Positions 56,665-64,000 of a stretch of DNA of 64,000 nt are shown here, piece after piece. Under the pieces are notes generated by a model. The model saw nothing but the letters and a program-made list of their open reading frames with translations, had not been told where the DNA came from and did no database searches. A program made the translations under genes and the position numbers. Source of the DNA: JALHVH01 sp963773685 (lineage in GTDB: Bacteria > Acidobacteriota > Aminicenantia > Aminicenantales > Saccharicenantaceae); contig CAVZBY010000013.1 in assembly GCA_963773685.1 (NCBI GenBank), positions 1 to 64,000 on the forward strand, in the 5' to 3' direction. Position 1 is the stretch's first letter. Each line of letters opens with the position of its first letter.

Positions 56665-56727
56665 CCAAGCTGGTAAGGCAACGGACTTTGGATCCGTCAT
56701 CCGGAGGTTCGAATCCTCCCGCCCCAG
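56655..56727 (+). tRNA. tRNA-Gln (anticodon TTG)
   Basis: Cloverleaf visible. Acceptor TGGGGCG (56655-56661) pairs with CGCCCCA (56720-56726). The anticodon stem CGGA/TCCG closes loop CTTTGGA, giving anticodon TTG (Gln). The T arm is GGAGG-TTCGAAT-CCTCC. Discriminator G; CCA is not encoded. The first ten bases are also the last codons of ispE. Confidence 0.93.
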
Positions 56728-56768
56728 TACTTGAGAATAGAGAATTCGGCGATGCAAAGGACGTGACG

Positions 56769-57698
56769 ATGAAAGTATTCGCTGGCTCATCCAACCCGGG
56801 ATTGGCCGGGGAGATCGCCGCCTATCTGAAGATCGACCTGGGGCGCTCCGTGCTCGAGCGGTTCTCCGACGGCGAGATCCACTTCTACATCGACGAGAAC
56901 GTCCGGGGCGAGGACATCTTCATCCTCCAGTCCGGGTCCGCCGACGCCAGCTTCCACCTGATGGAGCTGTTCCTGATGATCGACGCCTTCAAGCGCGCCT
57001 CGGCCGAGCGGATCACCGCCGTCATGCCCTATTACTGCTACGCCCGGCAGGACTGGAAGGACCGACCCCGCGTTCCCATCTCCGCCCGGCTCGTGGCCGA
57101 CCTCCTGGAGAAGGCGGGCGCCGGCCGCATCCTGACGATGGACCTCCACTCGCCCCAGATCCAGGGGTTCTTCTCCGTTCCCGTGGACAACCTCATGGCC
57201 TCGCCCGTCCTGGCGGCCCACATGCGGGGCATGGGCCTCGGCGACCTGACCGTCGTCTCCCCCGACGCGGGCGGCGTGGGCCGGGCCCGGGTCTTCGCCA
57301 AGAGGATGGAGGCCAAGCTGGCCATCATCGACAAGCGGCGGCCCGCGCCGAACGTGGCCAAGGTCCTGCACGTCATCGGCGAGGTCCGGAACCAGAATTG
57401 CATCATCTTCGACGACATGGTCGATACCGCGGGGACCCTCGCCCTCAGCGCGGAGGCCCTGCTCCGCGAGGGGGCCAAGCGGATCTTCGCCGCCTGCACC
57501 CACCCCGTGCTCTCCGGCCCCGCCGTGGACCGGATCGCGGGCTCCGGGATCGAGAAGATGTTCGTGACCAATACCATACCCTTGACGGAAAAGGCGAAGA
57601 CCTGCTCCAAGATCCAGGTCCTGTCCGTGGCCGAGCTCTTCGGCGAGGCCATCCGTCGCATCAATGAAGGCAGCTCCGTCAGCTCCCTGTTCGTCTAA
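56769..57698 (+). CDS. prs: ribose-phosphate pyrophosphokinase
   Basis: 309 residues, unbroken. It opens MKVFAGSSNPGLAGEIAAYL and has YYCYARQDWKDRPRVPISAR, MDLHSPQIQGFFSVPVDN and the PRPP-binding loop FDDMVDTAGTLALSAEAL. Makes PRPP from ribose 5-phosphate and ATP for nucleotide synthesis. It follows the tRNA by 41 bases. Confidence 0.96.
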   Translation: MKVFAGSSNPGLAGEIAAYLKIDLGRSVLERFSDGEIHFYIDENVRGEDIFILQSGSADASFHLMELFLMIDAFKRASAERITAVMPYYCYARQDWKDRPRVPISARLVADLLEKAGAGRILTMDLHSPQIQGFFSVPVDNLMASPVLAAHMRGMGLGDLTVVSPDAGGVGRARVFAKRMEAKLAIIDKRRPAPNVAKVLHVIGEVRNQNCIIFDDMVDTAGTLALSAEALLREGAKRIFAACTHPVLSGPAVDRIAGSGIEKMFVTNTIPLTEKAKTCSKIQVLSVAELFGEAIRRINEGSSVSSLFV

Positions 57699-57708
57699 GG
57701 AGGAAAAG

Positions 57709-58432
57709 ATGACGATCACGATTCAAGGCCGAGAAAAGGGAAACCTTCGGCAAGAACGCCAACCGGCAATTGAGGAAACTGGGGCGCGTCCCCGCCATCC
57801 TGTACGGGGAGTCCACGGCCAGCGTTCCCCTCGCCCTCGAAAAGAAGGACGTCGTCCGGATCATGAAGACCGAGACCGCGCGAGAACACGCTGTTCAAGG
57901 TCGGGTTCGGCGGCGAGATCCGGGACGCGATGATCCGGGAGCTCCAGATCGACCCGGTGAGCGACGAGCTCATCCACGCCGACCTCATCCAGATCGCCAT
58001 GGACAAGGTCATCCGGGTCACCATCCCCATCCTCCCCAAGGGCGAGGCCGTGGGCGTCAAGACCGAGGGCGGGTTCGTCGACTTCGTCACCCGCGAGATC
58101 GAGGTCGATTGCCTCCCCAAGGACATCCCCGAGCGCATCGAGATCGACATCAGCCGACCTCCATCTCCACCAGTCCGTCAAGCTCGAGAGCGTGACCCCG
58201 CCCGCGGGCGTCCGCTTCGTCGGACGAGCCCGGAACGGTGCTTGTCCTCATCAGCCTGCCGCACAAGGAAGAAGAGGCCATCCCCGGCGAGAAGCCCGAA
58301 GAGGCCCTGGCCGAAGAGGGCAAGGAGCCCGAGCTCATCAAGAAGGAGCGGGTCGCCGAAGAGCCCGAGGCCGAGGGCAAGGGCAAGGAAAAGGGCAAGG
58401 AGAAAGGAAAAGAGAAGGGGAAGGAGAAATAG
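57709..58432 (+). CDS. rplY: 50S ribosomal protein L25 (general stress Ctc form)
   Basis: Corrected to 239 residues: an N-terminal L25 domain (NRQLRKLGRVPAILYG, with ENTLFKVGFGGEIRDAMIRE) and the TL5/Ctc C-terminal domain (VDCLPKDIPERIEIDISDLH). It ends in an unusual repetitive tail, KGKEKGKEKGKEKGKEK, which may bind RNA. Four extra bases (near 57727, 57886, 58162 and 58226) break the raw frame, each at a codon ending such as CA[A][G] and GT[C][G]. The AGGAGG site is ideal. Binds 5S rRNA. Confidence 0.88.
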
Positions 58433-58435
58433 CCG

Positions 58436-59013
58436 GTGTGGGCCGTCGTCGGCCTGGGCAACCCCGGCAAGGAGTACGCCGAGACCCGTCACAACGCGGG
58501 AAGCCGGCTCGTCAAGAGCGTCGCCCGCGAGTGGGGCCTCGAGCTCCGGGGGAAGCGATACCGGGCGAGGACGGCCGAGAGCCGGGCGCGGGGAGGACCG
58601 GGTGCTCCTGGTCCTGCCCCAGACCTTCATGAACCTCAGCGGACTCTCCGTCCGCGAGCTCGTCCGGGACCGCCGGGTCGAGCCCCGCAACATCGTCATC
58701 GTCTACGACGACCTCGACGTCCCCCTGGGCGCCATCCGCGTCCGGGCGCAGGGGACGGCGGGGACCCATAACGGCATGAGATCGGTCGTCCAGGAGACGG
58801 GGGCGACCGCGTTCCCCCGGATCCGCATCGGCATCGGCCCCCTGCCGGCCGACGCCGATGCCGCCGACTATCGTGCTGTCCCCCTTCTCCCGGGCGGAGA
58901 AGGAGACTTTGGCCGGGGCCCTCGACGCGGCCCGCGAGGCGCTCGACATGATCCTCGACGGGGACATCAAGGGCGCCATGAACGAGTTCAATAACAAGGT
59001 CCCGAACGCCTGA
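58436..59013 (+). CDS. pth: peptidyl-tRNA hydrolase
   Basis: Corrected to 191 residues from GTG 58436. VVGLGNPGKEYAETRHNAGS holds the catalytic His and Asn; QTFMNLSGLSV and VYDDLDVPLGAIRVRAQGTA with GTHNGMRSVV follow. Two extra bases, near 58593 and 58871 (TA[T][C]GTG, both tyrosine), split the raw frame. It releases tRNA from stalled peptidyl-tRNAs. The rplY-pth order is common in bacteria. Confidence 0.92.
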
Positions 59014-59100
59014 CCCGCCCTTTCCTAAAGGGGGGTTGGGGGGATTTATCGGGAGCTCGGGAAATCCCCCCTTGGCCGCCCCTTTTCCAAAGGGGGGAAG
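59014..59100. repeat. CCCCCTTT palindrome pair
   Basis: Two oppositely placed units, TTTCCTAAAGGGGGGTTGGGG and CCCCCCTTGGCCGCCCCTTTTCC, after pth and before rpsF. They may also stop transcription. Confidence 0.65.
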
Positions 59101-59106
59101 CGAAGC

Positions 59107-59134
59107 TTGAAATTTTCCGGGTTTTGTATAGAAT
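59107..59134 (+). promoter_or_regulatory. promoter for the rpsF-rpsR-rplI operon
   Basis: TTGAAA (59107-59112), 16-base spacer, TAGAAT (59129-59134); rpsF starts at 59198 behind AAGGAGG. Confidence 0.55.
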
Positions 59135-59197
59135 GTGTCTTTGTCTCCTTGCTCCTTCCCGCAGAGGAAGGGGCTTTATATCCATAAGGAGGAATTG

Positions 59198-59587
59198 ATG
59201 AGACAATACGAAACGGGGTTCGTTCTGTCCCCTGGTCTGTCCGACGAGGAGACCGAAGGCTTCATCAAGCAGATGGCCGAGGTCGTCGCCCAGAAGAAGG
59301 GCCGGATGGTCAAACAGGACGTCTGGGGCAAGAGAAGGCTTGCCTACCCCATCAAGCGATTCCACGAAGGGACCTACGTCTTTTTCCTCTACGAAGGGCC
59401 GGGCGACGTCTCCCAGGAGCTGGAGCGGCGGTTCAAGCAGACCGACACCGTCATCCGGTTCCTGACGGTCCTGAAGGATCCGCAAGGACCTGTACCGCCG
59501 GAAGAAGAAGGCCGCCCGGCGAAGCGGCCGCCGCCGGCTGCGGCCGCCGTGCCCGCGCCGGCCGTCGCCAGCGAAGAGGAGAAGTAA
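59198..59587 (+). CDS. rpsF: 30S ribosomal protein S6
   Basis: 129 codons as written. It opens MRQYETGFVLSPGLSDEETE and has KRRLAYPIKRFHEGTYVFFL. Residues about 93-115 as written (PQGPVPPEEEGRPAKRPPP) look foreign. Removing three extra bases near 59477, 59522 and 59537, each at a degenerate position, restores KDRKDLYRRKKKAAREAAAA and then rejoins the same frame before VASEEEK. The unbroken frame is therefore misleading. Corrected length is 128 residues. Confidence 0.9.
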   Translation: MRQYETGFVLSPGLSDEETEGFIKQMAEVVAQKKGRMVKQDVWGKRRLAYPIKRFHEGTYVFFLYEGPGDVSQELERRFKQTDTVIRFLTVLKDPQGPVPPEEEGRPAKRPPPAAAAVPAPAVASEEEK

Positions 59588-59588
59588 C

Positions 59589-59846
59589 ATGGCCAGAGAA
59601 GACAGACCCGAGAGGAGCTCGTACCGGAAGTTCTTCCCGCCGAAGAAGAAGTTCTGCCGCTTCTGCCAGAGGAACATCAAGGCCATCGACTACAAGTCCG
59701 TGGAGATCCTGAAGAAGTACATCCCGGACCGGGGCAAGATCTCCCCGCGGCGGATCACCGGGACCTGCGCCTTCCACCAGAGGAAGCTGTCGCTCGCCGT
59801 CAAGCGGGCGCGGCTGATGGCGCTGCTCCCGTACGTCGAGGATTGA
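59589..59846 (+). CDS. rpsR: 30S ribosomal protein S18
   Basis: 85 residues, with KKKFCRFCQRNIKAIDYKSV and RGKISPRRITGTCAFHQRKL followed by VKRARLMALLPYVED, diagnostic of S18. Four Cys/His residues may bind zinc. It starts one base after rpsF ends, with the ribosome site GGAGAAG inside rpsF. Confidence 0.96.
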   Translation: MAREDRPERSSYRKFFPPKKKFCRFCQRNIKAIDYKSVEILKKYIPDRGKISPRRITGTCAFHQRKLSLAVKRARLMALLPYVED

Positions 59847-59873
59847 CCCCCGGGGTCGCGATCGGAGGATAAC

Positions 59874-60381
59874 ATGCGGGTGATCCTGAAACAGGACGTG
59901 GATAAACGTGGGCCGGAAGGGCGACGTCGTCAACGTCGCCGCCGGATACGGGCGGAACTTCCTGGTCCCCAAGAAGCTGGCCATCGAGGTGACCGCCTCG
60001 AACCTCAAGATGATCGAGATCGAGCGGGCGGCCCTGAAGAAGAAGGTGGAAGCAGGAACGGAAGTCCTTCCAGGGGCTCATCGAAAAGCTGAACCAGGCG
60101 TCGCTCACCTTCGCCCGGCGCGCCGGCGAGAAGGACATCATCTTCGGGTCCGTCTCGTCGGGAGACATCCGGGACGCGCTCGTCAAGCTCGGCTTCGACG
60201 TCGACAAGAAGAAGATCCTGCTCGACGAGCCCATCAAGAGGCTGGGGAACTTCACCGTGCCCGATCAAGGTCTATCACGACGACCGGGCGTCGGTGAAGG
60301 TCGTCGTCGTCAAGGAAGAGGTCGAGGAGAAGACGGCCGAGCCCGCCGTCCGGCGCGGACGCGGACAAGACCAAAGAATAG
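59874..60381 (+). CDS. rplI: 50S ribosomal protein L9
   Basis: Corrected to 167 residues: MRVILKQDVDNVGRKGDVVN, then VAAGYGRNFLVPKKLAIEVT, a long connecting helix, and the C-terminal domain KDIIFGSVSSGDIRDALVKL. Four extra bases, near 59908, 60064, 60262 and 60346, break the raw frame; their removal gives exactly 168 codons. It has an acidic tail, KEEVEEKTAEPAVGADADK. Confidence 0.92.
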
Positions 60382-60417
60382 GTCCGGGCCTGGGACGGTC
60401 CGGATGGGAGGACCTCC

Positions 60418-61774
60418 GTGGAACTGGACACGCTGTTCCTGAAGAGGACGCCGCCTCACAGCCTCGAGGCCGAGAGGACGGTCCTGGGCGGAATTCTGGT
60501 CAACAACGACGGCCTGAACGTCGTCCTGTCCGTCATCACGCCGGAGGACTTCTACAGGGAAGCCCACCGGAAGATCATCGAGGGGATCGCCTCCCTGGTC
60601 GACAAGGGGCGGCCCGTCGACATCCTCGCCCTCAGCGAGGAGATGCAGAGGGCGGGCCTGCTGGAGGAGATCGGGGGGATGGCCTACCTCTCCTCGCTCA
60701 TGGACGGCGTCCCCAAGACGCCTCAACGTCGAGTACTACGCCCAGATCATCAAGGAGAAGGCCCTTCTCCGGCGGCTCATCGTCTCCTCGGCCAGGATCA
60801 TCACGGCCAGCTACGAGCAGAAGGACGAGGCCGACGACCTCCTCAACGAGGCCCAGTCGTCCATCATCGAGGTCGCCGAGCAGAGGATCCGGCCCGGGTT
60901 CATCCCGGTCCGGATGCTCACCGAGCCCACGCTGGAGATGATCCGGGAGCTCGCCGAGCGCGGGGAGGCCGTGACGGGCGTGCCCTCGGGATTCCGCTCC
61001 CTCGACAATCTGACCTCGGGCTTCCACCCCTCGGAGCTCGTCATCGTGGCCGCCCGGCCGTCCATGGGCAAGACCGCCCTGGCCCTCAACATCGCCCAGC
61101 ACGCGGCGACCAGGACGGACACCGCGGTCGCCTTCTTCTCGATGGAGATGGCCAAGGAACAGCTCGTCATCCGGCTCCTGTGCGCCGAGGCCGAGCTCGA
61201 CATCCGGAGGGTCCGGACGGGGTTCATCAGCGACCGGGAATTCGAGAAGCTCAAGCTGGCCGCCGAGACCCTGTCGCGGGCCAAGATCTTCATCGACGAG
61301 ACGCCGGGCGTCACGGTCATGGAGATGAAGGCCAAGGCCCGCCGGCTGAAGATCGAACAGCACCTCGACATCGTCTTCCTCGACTACATCCAGCTCATGA
61401 GGACCGGCGGCCGGTTCGAGAACCGGAACCAGGAAATGTCCTTCATCTCCCGGTCGCTCAAGGAGCTGGCCAAGGAGCTCCGCATCCCGGTCGTCGGCAT
61501 CTCCCAGCTCAGCCGCGCGCCCGAGAAGGGGCGGCGCGAGCCGAAGCCCCAGCTGTCCGACCTCCGCGAGTCCGGCGCCATCGAGCAGGACGCCGACGTC
61601 GTCATCTTCATCTTCCGCCCCGAGTACTATCACCCGGACGACGAGAGCCTCAAGGGCCTGGCCGAGGTCACCGTGGCCAAGCAGAGGAACGGCCCGACCG
61701 GGAGCGCCAACCTGGCCTTCATCCGGGAATACGCCCGGTTCGCCGAATTGGAGTATCCGCCTCCGGAGGCCTGA
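60418..61774 (+). CDS. dnaB: replicative DNA helicase
   Basis: Corrected to 451 residues. The N-terminal domain has HSLEAERTVLGGILVNNDGL. The RecA-like domain has IVAARPSMGKTALALNIAQH (Walker A), LDIVFLDYIQLM (Walker B) and QLSRAPEKG with KPQLSDLRESGAIEQDADVV. One extra base near 60721 (AC[G][C]CTC, both threonine) splits the frame after DGVPKT and before LNVEYYAQIIKEKALLRR. No intein. It unwinds DNA at the replication fork. Confidence 0.95.
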
Positions 61775-61776
61775 GC

Positions 61777-62565
61777 ATGCCCGCCGGCCCGAAGATTCGC
61801 TCCTCATCACCTCGTTCGTCTATCAGGTCGGGGAGATGGGGCTTCTCATGTCCCGGACGTTCCGGAACATCTTCCGCCGGCCGTTCGAGAGGGCGCATCT
61901 TCCGCCAACAGCTCGAGGAGATCGGCGTGAGGTCCCTGCCCGTCGTCTCCCTGACCGCCGCCTTCGGCGGCCTGGTCTTCGCCCTCCAGACCTACATCGG
62001 CTTCCACCGCTATGTCGGGCAGGGGTCCGAGGCCTACGGCGGCCCCATCCTCTCCCTCGGCCTGTGCCAAGGAGCTCATCCCCATCCTGGTCGGCCTCAT
62101 GGTCTCGGGCCGCGTGGGGTCGGCCATGGCCGCCGAGATCGGGACGATGAGGATCACGGAGCAGGTCGACGCCCTCCACAGCCTGGGCGCGGACCCCAAC
62201 CGCTATCTGGTCGTCCCGCAGGGTCCTGGCCGTCCTTCCTGATGCTGCCTCTCCTGACGCTCTACGGGGACTTCATCGGCATCGCCAGCGGCTTCATCTA
62301 CAACATCTACGGCATGGGCGTCAACCAGGTCATCTACCTGCGGAATACGCTCCTCTACCTCGAGCTCTGGGACGTCATCAGCGGGCTGATCAAGGCCGCG
62401 ATCTTCGGGGTCATGATCGCGATCATCGGCTGCTGGCAGGGGATGAACACCGAGGGAGGGGCCGAGGGCGTCGGCCGGGCCACGACGAAGACGGTCGTCG
62501 TGGCCAGCATCGGCATCCTCATCGTGAACTTCTTCCTGAGCAAGGCCCTGCCTTCGACGCTGTGA
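61777..62565 (+). CDS. mlaE: MlaE-type ABC transporter permease
   Basis: Corrected to about 261 residues. Signature segments: MGLLMSRTFRNIFRRPFEGR, IFRQQLEEIGVRSLPVVSLT, ELIPILVGLMVSGRVGSAMA, AEIGTMRITEQVDALHSLGA and LMLPLLTLYGDFIGIASGF. It spans the inner membrane and moves phospholipids to or from the outer membrane. Frame breaks near 61801 (a missing base), 61905, 62067, 62218 and 62232 fit third-position or silent first-position alternatives. They scatter the gene over three frames. It is two bases past dnaB. Confidence 0.88.
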   Translation: MPAGPKIRSSSPRSSIRSGRWGFSCPGRSGTSSAGRSRGRIFRQQLEEIGVRSLPVVSLTAAFGGLVFALQTYIGFHRYVGQGSEAYGGPILSLGLCQGAHPHPGRPHGLGPRGVGHGRRDRDDEDHGAGRRPPQPGRGPQPLSGRPAGSWPSFLMLPLLTLYGDFIGIASGFIYNIYGMGVNQVIYLRNTLLYLELWDVISGLIKAAIFGVMIAIIGCWQGMNTEGGAEGVGRATTKTVVVASIGILIVNFFLSKALPSTL

Positions 62566-62570
62566 GAACG

Positions 62571-63318
62571 ATGATCAAGATCGTCGACCTCCACAAGTCC
62601 TTCGGGCCGAACCAGGTCCTGCGGGGCGTCGACCTCGAGGTCGGCCGGGCGAGACCATGGTCATCATCGGCCAGAGCGGCTCCGGCAAGAGCGTCCTCCT
62701 CAAGCACCTCATGGGGATCCTCAAGCCCGACAGCGGGCGAGATCTGGATCGACGGGCTCGAGATCACCCGCCTCCGGGACGAGGAGGTCCTCAAGATCAC
62801 GCGGAAATTCGGGATGCTCTTCCAGGCCGCCGCTCTCTTCGATTCGATGACCGTGGGCGAGAACGTCGCCTTCGGCCTCGAGCGGCACACGAAGCACCCG
62901 CCGGAAGAGATCCGGCAGATCGTGGCCGACAGCCTGGAGCGGGTCGGGCTCAAGGGCATCGAGGATCTCATGCCCTACGAGCTGTCCGGGCGGCATGAAG
63001 AAGCGGGTCGGCCTGGCCCGGGCCATCGCCTACAGGCCCGAGATCATCCTCTACGACGAGCCGTCGACCGGGCTCGATCCCATCCGGGCGGACTCCATCA
63101 ACGACCTCATCATCCAGACCAAGCAGGACCTCTGCGCCACCTCCGTCGTCATCACCCACGACATGGTCAGCTCCTACAAGGTGGCGGACCGGATCGCCAT
63201 GCTCTACGAGGGCCGGATCATCGAGACGGGGACGCCGGCCGAGATCCAGGACTCGACGAACCCGGTCGTCCGGCAGTTCATCCACGGCCGGGCCCACGGC
63301 CCGATCACGGACTGGTAA
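62571..63318 (+). CDS. mlaF: MlaF-type ABC transporter ATPase
   Basis: Corrected to 248 residues. Walker A VIIGQSGSGKSVLLKHLMGI, signature LSGGMKKRVGLARAIAYRPE, Walker B EIILYDEPSTGLDP and switch His in VVITHDMVSSYKVADRIAML. Three frame faults: a missing G near 62650 and extra bases near 62734 and 62988 (GG[G][C], both glycine). It powers lipid transport with MlaE and MlaD. Confidence 0.92.
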
Positions 63319-63331
63319 GCGGAGAACGAAC

Positions 63332-64000
63332 ATGAAACGAGAGATCAAGATCGGGCTGTTCCTGGCGGGGGCCTTCCTCATCCTGGCCGTCATCATCTTC
63401 ATCGTCGGCGACCTCGCCGAGATGTTCCGGAAGCCCGGCTACGTGCTGAACGTCCAGATCGGCTCGGCCCTGGGCCTCGAGAAGAGCTCGGACGTGAAGA
63501 TGGCCGGGATCAGGATCGGCTACGTCAAGGACATCGTCCTCGACCAGCGCCGGGCCCGGGTCGTGATGAACATCTACCCGAAGTTCAAGGTCCCCAAGGG
63601 CTCCAAGGCGACCCTGGCCTCCCTGGGGCTCCTCGGCGAGCGCTTCATGGAGATCGTGCCCAGCGGCGAGGCGGAATATCTCGCTCCCGGGGAAACGCTG
63701 GAGGCGCCTGCCCACGGTGAGCTTCGACCAGATCGGGAGCATGTTCCTGTCCATCGGCGACGAGATCAAACAGCTGAGCGCCTCGCTCCGCGACGTCCTG
63801 AACAAGGACGTCAGCGCGGATTTCCGGAGGACGCTCGGGAATCTCTCCACTCTGACCTCCGAGCTGAGCTCGTTCGTGTCCCGAGAACAAGGCCGGGCTC
63901 AGCGAGACCGTCCAGAACACCTCCCGGGCCGTCGACGAGGCCAGCCTGCGCCTGCGCGAGGTCTCCGACAGCATCAACAAGGCCGTCGCCGAGTACGGCT
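63332..64000 (+). CDS. mlaD: MlaD/MCE-domain substrate-binding protein (3' end outside window)
   Basis: Partial; at least 220 residues. N-terminal membrane anchor MKREIKIGLFLAGAFLILAV, then an MCE domain with VQIGSALGLEKSSDVKMAGI, RIGYVKDIVL and GSKATLASLGLLGERFMEIV. A long coiled region follows, as in extended MCE proteins that bridge the periplasm. Extra bases near 63706 (GC[G][C]CTG, both alanine) and 63884 (TC[C][C]GAG) break the frame. Third gene of the mlaEFD set. Confidence 0.87.
   Translation, partial: MKREIKIGLFLAGAFLILAVIIFIVGDLAEMFRKPGYVLNVQIGSALGLEKSSDVKMAGIRIGYVKDIVLDQRRARVVMNIYPKFKVPKGSKATLASLGLLGERFMEIVPSGEAEYLAPGETLEAPAHGELRPDREHVPVHRRRDQTAERLAPRRPEQGRQRGFPEDARESLHSDLRAELVRVPRTRPGSARPSRTPPGPSTRPACACARSPTASTRPSPSTA

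Noticed and set aside
36419..63960. Widespread pseudogenes or genome decay
   Set aside because: Broken genes include dnaN, dnaB, rplI and pth, which are essential. The faults are restricted to degenerate codon positions and the proteins are otherwise conserved.
36419..63960. Programmed ribosomal frameshifting
   Set aside because: Sites share no slippery heptamer or downstream structure, and there are too many in one region.

Overview
The window is about 64 kb of GC-rich bacterial DNA in which nearly every base lies in a gene. It contains the dnaA-dnaN pair with DnaA boxes, group 4 [NiFe] hydrogenase genes, secreted glycosidases and peptidases, and several families of small palindromic repeats. 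The mix suggests an anaerobic fermentative bacterium, possibly Candidatus Aminicenantes or a relative in the Acidobacteriota. That placement is inferred from gene content and style only. Heptosyltransferase, gmhB, lolB-like and Mla genes indicate a Gram-negative envelope with LPS.

Layout. 0-2.5 kb: a Tat-exported DUF362 protein and a membrane polyferredoxin. 3.2-5.0: etfBA. 5.1-9.1: a lipid operon (yceD-like, rpmF, plsX, fabG, acpP, fabF) behind a near-consensus promoter. 9.2-15.2: a small unknown protein, polA, and a soluble MgtE-type regulator next to an NRAMP-like transporter with an altered metal site. 15.3-25.8: an exported aminotransferase, then a seven-gene minus-strand catabolic operon (peptidase/deacylase, three dehydrogenases, aminotransferase, symporter, secreted glycosidase-like protein). 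26.4-29.2: a GH20 hexosaminidase and a membrane acetyltransferase of the HGSNAT type. 29.5-33.3: waaF-like, gmhB, relA/spoT, with rpmB opposite. 33.8-37.5: two lipoproteins, dnaA, a probable origin, dnaN. 37.7-47.9: an eleven-gene membrane-bound hydrogenase operon with its maturation protease. 48.0-54.5: an acyltransferase-like protein, an S9 peptidase, an amidohydrolase and a secreted MEMO-AMMECR1 fusion. 54.6-64: two tiny membrane proteins, then lolB-like, ispE, tRNA-Gln, prs, rplY, pth, rpsF, rpsR, rplI, dnaB, mlaE, mlaF, mlaD (cut by the window end).

The most striking feature is about 60 single-base frame breaks in genes that must be functional (dnaB, rplI, dnaN, pth, the hydrogenase). 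Almost all are one extra base at a degenerate codon position, so that two adjacent bases are alternative synonymous endings of the same codon (TA[T][C], GA[G][A], CA[A][G], CC[C][G]). A few are a missing base at such a position. After correction each gene checked has a whole number of codons. These look like two alleles of a silent polymorphism both written into the consensus, not pseudogenes. I therefore annotate each broken gene as one CDS and give its corrected length. The breaks are absent from about 7.5 to 36.4 kb and dense from 37.7 kb to the end.
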